64,000 bases of DNA from an uncultured Kiritimatiellota bacterium (GCA_944389545.1 CALXMT010000006.1:1-64000), one strand, 5' to 3'. Positions 7,668 to 16,302 are shown, counted from the stretch's first letter. The notes: generated by a model from the sequence alone, not told the origin. Numbers and translations are program-made.

Positions 7668-9341
7668 ATGACGCTGGACGACACCATCGAAATCGCCATC
7701 GAGGGCGAGGCGCAAGAGCGCGTCGTGGACTACGGCACGCCGTTGGGGGACCTTCTGCCGAAGGAGGTGGGAGGCCTGCCTGTGCTGGCGGCCTTGGCGA
7801 ACAATGACGTGGTGCCGTTGGACGCGCCGGCCATCGTGGACTTGCGGGTGCGCCCGCTGACGTTGGCCGACGAGGAGGGGTGGCAGGTCTATCGCCGGAC
7901 GCTCTGTTTCCTCTTGGCCGCGGTGTTGCACGCGGAGTTTCCGGGGACCGATTGTCGGGTGCGGCAGAGTTTCGGCCACAATGCGCTCTTCTGGACGTGG
8001 GACGTGCCGCACGCGGAGCGCGAGGCGAAGGTGGCGGCGTTGCGCGGGCGCCTGGCGGCGCTCGTGGCGCGCGACGCGCCCATCAACCATCGCGTGGTGG
8101 GCTACGAACAGATGCTCCAGGGGTTCCGCGAGCATGGGCAGGAAGATAAGGCGATGCTGTTGGAGCACCGCAATCCGCCCTATTTGGGGATGGCCGTCTG
8201 CGAGGAGTTTTACGATCTGCCGCAGGGGGTGCTGGCCACGCACACGGGCGTCATCCGACTCTTCGATATTGTGCCGTTGCGGGATGGCTTCGTGCTGGAG
8301 TTCCCGGGCTTCCAGACGCCCACGGAGCTCGACCCGATGCCGCCCTACGACTTCCTCTTCGAGGTCTACGCCGAACATCTGCGCTGGGGCGAGATCATCG
8401 GCATCCGCAACGCGGGCGAGTTGAACGCCGCCATCGCCGACGGCTCGGTGGCGGATGTCATCAACACGGTGGAGGCCCTGCACGAGAAGCGTCTCTCCGG
8501 TTTCGCCGACCGTATCGCGGCGCGGGTGCCGCGGCCGCATGTGGTGTTGGTGGCCGGACCGAGCTCGGCGGGCAAGACCACCTTCGCCATGCGCCTCTGC
8601 ACGCACCTGCGCGTCTTGGGGTTGCGGCCGACCTTGCTCTCCACGGACAACTACTTTGTGGGGGACAAGCGCAACCCGCGCGACGAAAACGGGAATCTGG
8701 ACTACGAGTGCCTGCAGGCTGTGGACGTGCCGCGCCTGAACGCCGATTTGCTGAAGCTGATCCGGGGCGAGACCATCCCCTTGCGCAAGTTCAACTTCCG
8801 CGAGCACGAAGGCTACGATTCCGACGAGACGGTTTCGCTGGATTCGCAGCTGGGCGTGCTCGTCATCGAGGGCATCCATGCGTTGAACCCCGAGCTGACC
8901 CCGGAGATCCCGCGCGAGGAGAAGTTCCTCATCTACGTCAACGTCCTCACCCAGGTCTCCATCGACAGCCACAACCGCGTCTCGACCCTCGACAACCGCC
9001 TCCTCCGCCGCATGGTGCGCGACGGGCAGTTCCGCGGGCGCAGTCCCCTGGAGACGCTCCGCCTGTGGCCCAGCGTGCGCGCCGGCGAGGAAAAGTGGGT
9101 CTTCCCCTTCCAGCATTACGCCGACGCCGTCTTCAACACCGCGCTGGACTACGAAATCCCCGTGCTGAAGACTTTGGCGCGCCCCTTGCTCAACAAAATC
9201 AAGCCCCATCATCCGGAGTATGTCGTGGCCCGGCGCCTCTCCTGCTTCCTGCAGAACTTCGCCTCCATGCCGATGGCCGACGTCCCCACCAACTCCATTT
9301 TGCGCGAATATCTCGGCGCCTCGCGCCTGCGCTATAAGTAA
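7668..9341 (+). CDS. TGS-SAD-uridine kinase-family nucleoside kinase
   Basis: 557 residues. Residues 5-65 form a TGS (ubiquitin-like) domain, about 75-205 a threonyl-tRNA-synthetase second additional domain (SFGHNALFWTWDVPHAER; later NHRVVGYEQM), and about 288-500 a P-loop kinase of the uridine kinase/phosphoribulokinase family with Walker A GPSSAGKTT (297-305) and LSTDNYFVGDK as the nucleoside site. This fusion architecture is known in bacteria and is annotated as a nucleoside kinase; its true substrate is uncertain. It follows gspG by 6 nt and precedes the LpxC-like gene by 12 nt, so transcription is probably continuous, but the functional connection to secretion is not evident. Confidence 0.8.
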   Translation: MTLDDTIEIAIEGEAQERVVDYGTPLGDLLPKEVGGLPVLAALANNDVVPLDAPAIVDLRVRPLTLADEEGWQVYRRTLCFLLAAVLHAEFPGTDCRVRQSFGHNALFWTWDVPHAEREAKVAALRGRLAALVARDAPINHRVVGYEQMLQGFREHGQEDKAMLLEHRNPPYLGMAVCEEFYDLPQGVLATHTGVIRLFDIVPLRDGFVLEFPGFQTPTELDPMPPYDFLFEVYAEHLRWGEIIGIRNAGELNAAIADGSVADVINTVEALHEKRLSGFADRIAARVPRPHVVLVAGPSSAGKTTFAMRLCTHLRVLGLRPTLLSTDNYFVGDKRNPRDENGNLDYECLQAVDVPRLNADLLKLIRGETIPLRKFNFREHEGYDSDETVSLDSQLGVLVIEGIHALNPELTPEIPREEKFLIYVNVLTQVSIDSHNRVSTLDNRLLRRMVRDGQFRGRSPLETLRLWPSVRAGEEKWVFPFQHYADAVFNTALDYEIPVLKTLARPLLNKIKPHHPEYVVARRLSCFLQNFASMPMADVPTNSILREYLGASRLRYK

Positions 9342-9353
9342 AGGAATCTCCCC

Positions 9354-10382
9354 ATGGCAGACCCTATCATCGGACGTTTGGTGGCCGGCGAGGAATCGCA
9401 GGTCCGCCGCGCCTATGAGCGGTTCGAGGCCCAGCCCGTCACCGAGCAGCGCCTCACCGAAAACAAGTGCCCCTATGGCGAGCAGGAGACCACCCTCGCG
9501 GGCGAGGCCAGCGCCGAGGGCGTCGGCACCTTCGAGCGCAAGCGCCGCCCCGTCCTCACCTTCGGCCCCTCGCACATCCGCGGCTGGTGGATCCACCGCA
9601 ACGACCTCCGCGAGCAGCTCGACGTCAAGGTCTCCGTTCGCAACGTGTGGACCAGCGCCCGCAACATCGTGCTGCGCGCCGGCTCCCCGCACAACTACCT
9701 GCGCATGGTCGAGCACATCGTCGCCTTGCGCCTGGGGCTAGGCGTCGACAACGTGCGCCTCTCCATCGCCGGCGGCGACCCGCCCCTCTTCGACCGCTCC
9801 AGCCTCGACCTGGTGGAGGCCATCGACCGCGCCAAGATCGTCCCCACCGGCGCGCCCGCCCGCTATGTCACCGTCCGCGAGCCTGTCACCATCGGCGGCA
9901 CGCGCGGCGACTTCGTCACCCTGCTCCCCGCCGAGCCCGGCGACCGCCGCCTGCGCCTGGACGTCGCCATCTCCTGGGACACCGTCATCGGCGACCAGCG
10001 CCTGCAGGTCGACCTCACGCCCGAGACCTTCACCCGCGGCGCCGGCGCCCGCACCAACGCCACCCAGACGCAGTACGTCCTGTCCAAGACCATCGGCCGC
10101 CTCTTCGCCGAGACGCGCAACATGGGCTACACCCCCGCCAACATCCTCATCCACGGCAAGAAGGGCTTCATCACCCCGCCGCGCCCGGAGTTCGACCTTG
10201 GCGAGGGCCGCAGCTGCGAGCCCGTCTGGCACCGCACCATGCTCGACCTGGTCGCCGCCATCGCCCTCATCGACCGCGGCCGTTTCGTCGGCACCGTCAA
10301 GTCCTACCGCGCCGGCCACACGCTTGATGTCCGTCTCATGACCCTCCTCTACATGCTTGACCTGCTGGAGCCCCTCCCATGA
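9354..10382 (+). CDS. Divergent LpxC-like (UDP-3-O-acyl-GlcNAc deacetylase family) protein
   Basis: 342 residues. The order of features is that of LpxC, the zinc enzyme that commits sugar to lipid A: TFGPSHIRGWW at the start of domain 1, the MVEHIVALRLGLGVDN motif (Glu120, His121, matching E. coli Glu78, His79), a second domain with HRTMLDLVAAIAL (293-305), and AGHTLD (His322, matching catalytic His265). The second zinc-ligand motif is altered. Aligned on MLD, the canonical His238 is Arg294, with a His displaced one position, Lys239 is Thr, and the following Gly-Asp is Ala-Ala. Zinc binding is therefore doubtful or rearranged. The first 60 residues are an extra extension. It may be a paralogue with a new role in envelope glycolipid modification; the glycosyltransferase overlaps it by 4 nt. 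A canonical LpxC should be sought elsewhere. Confidence 0.65.
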   Translation: MADPIIGRLVAGEESQVRRAYERFEAQPVTEQRLTENKCPYGEQETTLAGEASAEGVGTFERKRRPVLTFGPSHIRGWWIHRNDLREQLDVKVSVRNVWTSARNIVLRAGSPHNYLRMVEHIVALRLGLGVDNVRLSIAGGDPPLFDRSSLDLVEAIDRAKIVPTGAPARYVTVREPVTIGGTRGDFVTLLPAEPGDRRLRLDVAISWDTVIGDQRLQVDLTPETFTRGAGARTNATQTQYVLSKTIGRLFAETRNMGYTPANILIHGKKGFITPPRPEFDLGEGRSCEPVWHRTMLDLVAAIALIDRGRFVGTVKSYRAGHTLDVRLMTLLYMLDLLEPLP

Positions 10383-11452
10383 AAACCGTTCTCTTCTGGG
10401 GCCGCTTTGGGCCCGAATACTCCCGCAACCGCGTCTACATCTCCCTCTTCAAGGAGCTGGGGTGGGACGTCCGCCTCTTCATGGTCAAATACTGTTGCGC
10501 CTTCGGCGACGGCGAGTGGCGTTTGCGCGGCGACAAATCCGTCAAGCCCGACCTCGTCTGGGTCCCCGTTTGCCGCCAGCGCGACGCCGCCGCCGCCACC
10601 CGCTGGGCCCACAAGCGCGGCATCCCCGTCGTCTTCGACCCCATGATTTCCTACTGGGACAAGAAGGTGCTCGAGCAGGGCAAGTGGCGCGCCGAGGAAG
10701 GCCGCGCCAAGCGCCTCCTCGCCTGGGAGACCAAGCTCTTCAACGGCGTCGACCGCCTCCTCTGCGACACCTCCTGCCACGCCGACTTCTTCCACGCCCA
10801 CATGGGCGTCCCCCGCGAGAAACTGCGCGTCCTCTTCACCGGCACCGACGAAACCGTCTTCAAGCCCGCCGACCGCCCCGAGGACGACCCGCCGCACGAC
10901 CCCAAGGCGCCCCTCCGCATTCTCTATCACGGCGCCTATCTCCCCCTCCACGGCACCGAGTACATCGTCGAGGCCGCCCGCCGCACCCAGGGACTCAACA
11001 TCCACTGGGACTTCCTCGGCTGGGGCGCTTACAAGGCCGCCACCGAGGAGAAGGCCAAGGGCATCTCCAACATCACCTTCCTCGAGCGCGTCCCCTACGT
11101 CGAGGTCCCCCGCGTCATCCGCACCGCAGACATCGTCCTGGGCGTCTTCGGCACCACCGAGAAGGCCTCGCGCGTCATCGGCAACAAGGTCTACGAAGCC
11201 ATGGCCTGCTGCCGCCCCGTCATCAACGAGTTCTGCACCGGCTATCCCCCCGAGGCCAAGGACTGCCCCGCCATCACCTTCGTGCCCCCCGGCGACCCCC
11301 AGGCCATCGTCGATGCCGTCCTCCCCTGGATCGACCGCCGCGACGAACTCTTCGCCCTGCGCAAGACCGCCCGTGACTTCTTCGAGCGCCACCTCTCCAT
11401 GGCCGTCATCAAGCAACAGCTCGCCGACATCCTCGCCGACCTCGGCCTCTGA
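10379..11452 (+). CDS. Family 4-type glycosyltransferase
   Basis: 357 residues, start ATG overlapping the LpxC-like stop (ATGA), implying coupled translation. The N-terminal Rossmann half begins MKTVLFWGRFGPEYSRNR; the C-terminal half (about 180-355) has the GT-B donor site: the LRILYHGAYLPLHGTEYIVE strand-helix and NKVYEAMACCRPVINE, an E-x7-E-like nucleotide-sugar motif. It transfers a sugar from a nucleotide donor, probably at the cytoplasmic face of the inner membrane. The pairing with an LpxC-like gene suggests a lipid-linked or lipopolysaccharide-related acceptor, but this is inference from position. Confidence 0.75.
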   Translation: MKTVLFWGRFGPEYSRNRVYISLFKELGWDVRLFMVKYCCAFGDGEWRLRGDKSVKPDLVWVPVCRQRDAAAATRWAHKRGIPVVFDPMISYWDKKVLEQGKWRAEEGRAKRLLAWETKLFNGVDRLLCDTSCHADFFHAHMGVPREKLRVLFTGTDETVFKPADRPEDDPPHDPKAPLRILYHGAYLPLHGTEYIVEAARRTQGLNIHWDFLGWGAYKAATEEKAKGISNITFLERVPYVEVPRVIRTADIVLGVFGTTEKASRVIGNKVYEAMACCRPVINEFCTGYPPEAKDCPAITFVPPGDPQAIVDAVLPWIDRRDELFALRKTARDFFERHLSMAVIKQQLADILADLGL

Positions 11453-11456
11453 CAAG

Positions 11457-11877
11457 AGAAGTTTGGAAGCTTGGGCGCTGACGCGCCCTGAGGAAGTTTG
11501 GAAGCTTAGAGGTTTAGAGGCTTGGAGGAGCCCCGGAGGTTGAAGCCCGGCCCGCCGCCCCCGGCGGCGATGAAGCCGGTCCCTGCAAAGACGGCGAGGG
11601 GGAACCGCAGATTTCGCGGATTTGTTGCAGATTAAGGGCGTGCTAGCGCACGCAGGACTGCCAGTGTGGGGAAACGCAGATGTTTCTTCGCTTCGCTCGA
11701 AAGACCTTCGGTAGTTCACAGATTTTGGTAGATTAAGGGCGTGCTAGCGCACGCAGGACGCATAAGTGGAAGTTTGGAGGCTTGGAAGCTTGGCAATATC
11801 CCACCCCTCTCACTCCGTCGCCCCGCAGGGGCGTCCGTTCTCCGTTCTCCGTTCTCCGTTTTCCAAGGAATAAGACC
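11457..11877. repeat. Intergenic mosaic of dispersed repeats
   Basis: Contains the 'ttggaagcttagaggtt' module with a CCGCCCCCGGCGGC-like hairpin (about 11460-11575), the palindromic GCGTGCTAGCGCACGC unit twice (near 11640 and 11740), and a 'gttctccgttctccg' run just before the next gene. No gene is seen. The ribosome binding site of the GH16 gene (AAGGAA, 11865-11870) lies directly in the end of the repeat block. Confidence 0.75.
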
Positions 11878-12699
11878 ATGAAACTACACTTCCTCCTCCC
11901 CTGCATTGCACTTCTAACCGGCTGTGCCACCGAGCGGCTTGTCTTCTCCGAAGAGTTCGACAAGCCCGGTTTGCCCGATCCCGCCACCTGGCGCTACGAA
12001 GAAGGCTGGGTCCGCAACCAAGAGGCCCAGTGGTACTCCAAGGCCGACCCCGCCAACACCTGGATTGAGGACGGCACCCTGCGCATCACCGCGCGCGAAC
12101 TCGAGGAGCCCCGCCCTAATCCCGCCGAGAATCCCGCCGGCCCCGGCCGCCCTTGGGGCCCCGCCCGCGACGCCATCCGTTACACCTCCGGTTCCATCGA
12201 CACCAAGGGCCGCTTCGCCTTCCAGTACGGTCGCGTCGAGGTCCGTGCCCGCCTCGCCCACGGTCAAGGCGCCTGGCCCGCCATCTGGACCCTCGGCGTC
12301 TGGGGCAATCACCCCGCCTGCGGCGAGATCGACATCATGGAATACGTCTGGTCCTCCCGCGACCGCGTCTGGTCCACGCTCCACTTCCCAGGCCGCTACG
12401 ATGTCCCCGCCAACGAGCGCTCCGGCGCCTACGCCGGACCCGAGGTCCAGGACAACGCGTTCCACCTCTACGGCATGGAGTGGGACGCCGAGCAAATCAC
12501 CTTCACCTTCGATGGCAAGCCCTTCTACACCTTCGCCCTCGACCGCGTCAATCAGCCCGACGGCACCAACCCCTTCCGCCAGCCCCACTACATCAAGCTC
12601 AACCTCGCCCTCGGCACCGAGCAGAACTGGGGCGGCAAGCTTGACCCCGCCATCCTCCCCCAGACCTTCGAAGTCGACTACGTCCGCGTCTACCAGTGA
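11878..12699 (+). CDS. Glycoside hydrolase family 16 lipoprotein (beta-glucanase/laminarinase type)
   Basis: 273 residues. The ATG at 11878 is chosen because AAGGAA lies 7 nt upstream and the product then starts with a lipoprotein signal (hydrophobic run, LLTGC, Cys16). The rest is one GH16 domain: LVFSEEFD start, the QYGRVEVRARLAHGQGAWPA segment and the catalytic signature GEIDIMEYV with nucleophile Glu150, Asp152 and acid/base Glu155, then a long beta-jelly-roll to the end (VDYVRVYQ). GH16 enzymes cut beta-1,3/1,4-glucans or galactans. Lipid anchoring places it on the outer or inner membrane facing the periplasm or surface. It stands alone between repeat blocks. Fine substrate cannot be told from sequence by eye. 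Confidence 0.9.
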   Translation: MKLHFLLPCIALLTGCATERLVFSEEFDKPGLPDPATWRYEEGWVRNQEAQWYSKADPANTWIEDGTLRITARELEEPRPNPAENPAGPGRPWGPARDAIRYTSGSIDTKGRFAFQYGRVEVRARLAHGQGAWPAIWTLGVWGNHPACGEIDIMEYVWSSRDRVWSTLHFPGRYDVPANERSGAYAGPEVQDNAFHLYGMEWDAEQITFTFDGKPFYTFALDRVNQPDGTNPFRQPHYIKLNLALGTEQNWGGKLDPAILPQTFEVDYVRVYQ

Positions 12700-12702
12700 G
12701 AT

Positions 12703-13470
12703 AGAAGTTTGGAAGTTTAGAAGCTTGGAAGCCTTAGAGGAGCCCCAGAGGTTGAAGCCCGGACTGCCGCCTCCGGCGGCGATGAGACCGAACGCTGCGC
12801 GGCAAGGGACGCTGTCGCGCCCCGGAGAACGGAGCGTGCAGGCCCAAAGGGCCAAACTTTCCACAGCCACAGAACACAGAGAACAGAACGCGCGCAAGTG
12901 CGCGACGAATAGACCTTAGTACAGCGCTCTCGTTCGTCGCCCCGCAGGGGCGCTCCTGCATCTCCTGCACCTCCTGAATCTCCTGTGCGCCGCCTATTGG
13001 CACGTTGCAGACGTGCCTGCGGGTGCAGGGGCAATTGGAAGCTTGGAAGTTTAGAGGCTTGGAGGCTTGGCTATTTTACCCACGCCCCATCTGTCGCCCC
13101 GCAGGGGCGCTCTCTGTTCACTGTTTTCTGTTCTCTGTTCTCTAGGGCGCGTTAGCGTCCCTCCCCTGCCGGGGTGTGGGGCAGTGCCCCACACCCTTTT
13201 CCAATCAGCTAATCAGCAAAAATCCCCTTTGTGTCCTTTGCGAATCTTTGTGCCTTTGTGGGTGCCCGCGCAGCGCAATTCATTCTGGCTGTCCTGCCGG
13301 CGGTAGCCGGCCCCAAATCTGCTCTAATCTGTGAAATCTGCGGTTCCCCCACGCTGGCAGTCTTCGTGTGCCTTCGTGGCCCTTCGTGGTACTTCGTGTC
13401 AGCCCCGCAGGGTAAATCTTCCACCCTCTCCCAGCGCCTGGCTGTGTTCCTCAGTCGCCACCTCATGGAC
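12703..13470. repeat. Intergenic mosaic of dispersed repeats
   Basis: Includes the 'ggaagtttagaagcttgg' module with its hairpin (12706-12785), 'gtgcaggcccaaagggcc' (about 12836-12855), 'ctcctgcatctcctgcacc' periodic tract (12955-12985), the palindrome near 12999, a 'cttcgtggcccttcgtgg' tract (about 13365-13395) and 'cagccccgcagggtaaa' (near 13400). No gene is supported. Confidence 0.75.
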
Positions 13471-13522
13471 TGAGTTGAATAGCGCTGTCGCGGGGGCGTG
13501 TCTATGCTACAATAGAGATGCT

Positions 13523-13975
13523 ATGAAAAAGATTGTACCCTTGCTTGCCATCGCGGCGCTCCTCTCCGGTTGCGCCACCGTCTCCTACCAGACCGCCACG
13601 CCCCTCCCGGGCGAGACGCTCTCCGTCCACCAGACCCTCTCGAAGTATGAGGGCACGGTGGACATGCCTTGCCGCTTCCGCACCGCGCAGTGCCCCAACC
13701 AGTGCGACCACGGCGGCAAGTACGCCAAGTTCACAGTCGTTGAGTACACCGGCTACGAGAAGCCCGGGAAGTACGGCGACGAGAAGCAGGCCGAGTTCCT
13801 CGTCCGCATCGCCCACAAGGACGGCACGCCCGACACGGAGACCCCCGAGGCCCTCCGCAAGGTCATCGACACGCTTGAGCCCGGCCAGGTCGTTGGCCTG
13901 GATTGGACCCACGTCTACGTGACCCAGGGCGGCGTCAGTGCCCCCGAGCGCATCGTCACCCGCCTGGCGGAATGA
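13523..13975 (+). CDS. Small cysteine-rich lipoprotein of unknown function
   Basis: 150 residues from the ATG at 13523. Lipoprotein signal MKKIVPLLAIAALLSGC (Cys17). The mature part has a compact Cys cluster, CRFRTAQCPNQCDHGG, i.e. C-x6-C-x3-C, suggesting a metal site or disulfides, followed by a beta-rich region ending with VDTLEPGQVVGLDWTHVYVT-like strands. I do not recognise the family. A possible -10 (TATGCT or TACAAT, 13503-13514) is close to the start and no ribosome binding site is evident, so initiation may be on a short leader. The stop overlaps the lpxB start (ATGA), so the two are translationally coupled; a link with lipid A or outer-membrane biogenesis is possible. Confidence 0.6.
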   Translation: MKKIVPLLAIAALLSGCATVSYQTATPLPGETLSVHQTLSKYEGTVDMPCRFRTAQCPNQCDHGGKYAKFTVVEYTGYEKPGKYGDEKQAEFLVRIAHKDGTPDTETPEALRKVIDTLEPGQVVGLDWTHVYVTQGGVSAPERIVTRLAE

Positions 13976-15126
13976 GCGCCGCGCCCCTCAAGATCATGAT
14001 TGCCGCCGGGGAAGTCTCCGGCGACATGTACGGCGGCGCCCTCATCCGCGCCCTGCGCGAGCGCTTCCCCGGCCGCGAACTCGACGTTCGTGGCATGGGG
14101 GGCGACGCGCTCCGCGCCGAGGGCGCCCAACTCCTCTACCACACCGATGCCCTCGCCGCCATGGGCGTCATCGAGGTCGTCGCCAAGATTCGCTTCTACA
14201 AACGCGTCTTGGCTGACATGGTCGCGCTGGCCGCCGAGTGGCGCCCCGACCTGCTCATCACCCTCGACTACTACTCCTTCAACATCGCCTTGGCCGAGCG
14301 CGTCAAGGCCCTGGGCATCCGCACCGCCCACTACATCTCCCCCAAGGTCTGGGTCTGGCGCCGCGGCCGCGTCAAACGCATTGCCCGCGCCTTCGACCTG
14401 CTCCTCTGCATCTTCCCCTTCGAGCCCGCGCTCTACGCGCCCACCGGCCTCCGCGCCGTCTACGTCGGCCACCCCCTCGTGGAACAGGCCGCCGCCACTC
14501 GCGCCGAGCCGCCGCCCGAACTGCCGTGGGGTGGGGGACGCCGCATCGCCATCCTGCCCGGCAGCCGCGCCGGCGAAATCCGCGCACTTCTGCCCACCTT
14601 CCTGGAGGCCGCCCGTCGCGTTCAGACCGAACTGGGCGGCGACTGCTCCTTTATCCTGCCCGCGCCCACCCCCAAGATGCGCGCCCTCGCCGAGAGTATC
14701 CTCGCCAAGCACCCCGCGCCCGACCGCCTGACGGTGGTCGATGGCCGTGCCCGCCACGTCATGGCCCAGGCCGACTGCGCCATGATCGCCAGCGGCACCG
14801 CCACCCTCGAGGCCTGCTTGATGGATTGCCCCGCGCTCTTGGCCTACCGCGTCAGCCTCCCCACCGAGTTGCTTGCCCGCCTCATCACCCTCAAGGCCGC
14901 CTTCCGCTACGCCGGACTCGTCAACATCGTTGCCAACCGCCTTGTGATGCCCGAGCTGCTCCAGCGCGACTGCAACCCCGCCAACGCCGCCCGCATCACC
15001 CTCGACTATCTCCGCGACACCCCCGCCCGCCGCGACCTCCTCGCCGCCTACGCCGAGGTCCGCGACCGCCTGGGTCCCCCCGGCGCCACCGCCCGCGCCG
15101 CCGCCGCCCTCGCCGAGCTACTGTAG
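13972..15126 (+). CDS. lpxB: Lipid-A-disaccharide synthase
   Basis: 384 residues. LpxB joins UDP-2,3-diacylglucosamine and lipid X to form the lipid A disaccharide at the inner membrane. Seen: N-terminal IMIAAGEVSGDMYGG, GMGGDALRAEGAQLLY, the AAMGVIEVVAKI stretch, YYSFNIALAERVK, YISPKVWVWRRGRVKRI (membrane/catalytic region), and the C-terminal donor site ASGTATLEACLMDCP. The start at 13972 begins exactly at the family N terminus and overlaps the previous stop by 4 nt. It shows that the cell makes lipid A. The structured element beginning 2 nt after the stop may serve as its 3' end. Confidence 0.95.
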   Translation: MSAAPLKIMIAAGEVSGDMYGGALIRALRERFPGRELDVRGMGGDALRAEGAQLLYHTDALAAMGVIEVVAKIRFYKRVLADMVALAAEWRPDLLITLDYYSFNIALAERVKALGIRTAHYISPKVWVWRRGRVKRIARAFDLLLCIFPFEPALYAPTGLRAVYVGHPLVEQAAATRAEPPPELPWGGGRRIAILPGSRAGEIRALLPTFLEAARRVQTELGGDCSFILPAPTPKMRALAESILAKHPAPDRLTVVDGRARHVMAQADCAMIASGTATLEACLMDCPALLAYRVSLPTELLARLITLKAAFRYAGLVNIVANRLVMPELLQRDCNPANAARITLDYLRDTPARRDLLAAYAEVRDRLGPPGATARAAAALAELL

Positions 15127-15127
15127 T

Positions 15128-15233
15128 TTCCACGAAGACACCAAAGGACGCAAGGGCCTGGGCACTTCACCGTTCGGCCTGCGGGCCTCACTACCGTGCC
15201 CATCCCTTGCGTCTCTTCGTTTTCCTGGAAGAC
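15128..15233 (+). other. Structured 3' element (copy A), directly downstream of lpxB
   Basis: A roughly 105-nt element beginning 2 nt after lpxB. The stem GACGCAAGG/CCTTGCGTC is extended outward by ACGAAGA/TCTTCGT. Inside lie GGGCAC/GTGCCC and a small GGCC-tgcg-GGCC hairpin, separated by the conserved loop CACTTCACCGTTCGGCC. A second copy at 63176-63282 keeps the loop but has compensatory changes in the stem. It could be an RNA processing or termination structure or an independent small RNA. Confidence 0.6.
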
Positions 15234-15440
15234 GCACTCAATCGATGCGTAGGCCCCCTAGAACGGCGGCTGATGTCACCCTCCACAATGCTCCACCCGT
15301 CGCCCCACAGGGGCGCTCTGTTCTCCGTTCTCTGTTCTCCGTTCTCCGGGGCGCGTCAGCGCCCTTTGCCGCGCAGTGTCCGGTTTCATCGCCGCTAACG
15401 GCGAGCGCTGAAAAGCAAGCGCCCACCGGGGACGGCAGGC
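15234..15440. repeat. Intergenic mosaic of dispersed repeats
   Basis: Short stretch with 'cgtcgccccacaggggcg' and 'gttctccgttctctg' modules and the GCGCGTCAGCGCCC-like hairpin. No gene is seen. Confidence 0.6.
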
Positions 15441-15529
15441 GCTCTAGAAGGCAGGTGACACCACTGTTAACTCGTGGCTCTACTGGCCCAGGCGTTCATG
15501 AGGTTAGTCCCAGGCAGTTGCCGCCAGCA

Positions 15530-16020
15530 CGGTTAGTATCCCACAACCTCGAACGGAACGCAAGCTACGACGACAAAAAACCACCGTCTGCGTGCGCAGG
15601 GGTGGCAACTGAGAACAAGGCAATGGGTGACGGCGCGACTTGCTAGTGGACGATTTTCCGGGGCTTCCCCTTGCGGTTCTTTCACGTGGACGGCCGCAAC
15701 CGGCCTCGCTACTTCCCGGCACCGCTACACCATGCAGCCCTCAGACCCTAGTCCGCATGGGGAGCCATTGCCTTGAACGCCTCATAGTATCCCACAAACT
15801 CGAACGGAACGCAAACCTATGGAACGCGAAGTGAAAAAAGTGGGCGGCATCCTCATGGATACCGCCCGATAAAAGGCAAGGGATTGGGGCTGACCATCTT
15901 GTGGGGGTTCCCCCCTGTCCAGGTTCCCAACCTCGCGCTTCCGCGACACGTATTGATTAGACGCAGAAGGTTGCCTGCCAGTACCCATACTATTCCACAA
16001 TCCCGAAAGAAACGCAAGCC
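15530..16020. repeat. Three diverged copies of a roughly 33-nt sequence in a lower-GC, gene-free stretch
   Basis: The sequence TATCCCACAANCTCGAACGG, continuing AACGCAA, occurs near 15536-15570, 15786-15820 and (more diverged, TATTCCACAATCCCGAAAGA) near 15990-16020. Each is preceded at about 20-25 nt by TTGCC. In one minus-strand frame all three read roughly LRS/FVR-x-CGI, so they may be remnants of a repeated coding end; no intact gene is seen. Between the copies, 15841-15960 has a hairpin GGGCGGCATCC...GGATACCGCCC. Confidence 0.5.
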
Positions 16021-16022
16021 AT

Positions 16023-16296
16023 GCAGTAGCAATACTGTTCGTGGAAAATGGAGACCGCAAAGATACAAATCTTGCAGGAAAGGTGTGGCGCTAACGCCGG
16101 GCGCACGGTCGTATGCCCTCCCGCGCCCACTTTCTTGCGCGTGAGTGACATGAAAGGCGGCCCAAGCGCGAAGACGATGGGCGGGAGGGCGCGATCAGTG
16201 GGCGTTTAGCCCGCAAAGCGACCGGCGTTAGCCCATCTGGTTTCGCGCGCACTCGCGTCTTTGCGAGAAGACTTCCCCGGCCCTTGTCGAGTCACG
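16023..16296. mobile_element. MITE-like element, copy 1
   Basis: The left end (TGTTCGTGGAAAATGGAG then ACCGCAAAGATAC) and right end (CGCGTCTTTGCG then CTTCCCCGG) are imperfect inverted repeats. The core has an outer stem GCGCGAAG-ac-GATGGGC pairing with GCCCATC-tg-GTTTCGCGC and an inner hairpin around GGGCGTTTAGCCC. Related copies are at 23785 and 63318, with a truncated one at 22680. It encodes no protein. Confidence 0.65.
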
Positions 16297-16302
16297 AGCG
16301 GA

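Noticed and set aside
3858-9716. A 1952-residue open frame on the minus strand
   Set aside because: It runs antisense to gspF, gspG, the kinase and part of the LpxC-like gene, all with clear family motifs. Long antisense frames are expected at this GC content, and its translation is low-complexity and His/Arg/Gly-rich.
10349-11719. A minus-strand frame across the glycosyltransferase and the following repeats
   Set aside because: It mixes antisense of a clear GT-B gene with repeat DNA; no start signals or family motifs.
13331-13522. Extended start for the small lipoprotein
   Set aside because: The upstream part is repeat-derived and would remove the lipoprotein signal from the N terminus.
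15841-15960. Riboswitch between the repeated 33-mers
   Set aside because: A hairpin is present but no known aptamer consensus, no downstream gene on the same strand within reach.
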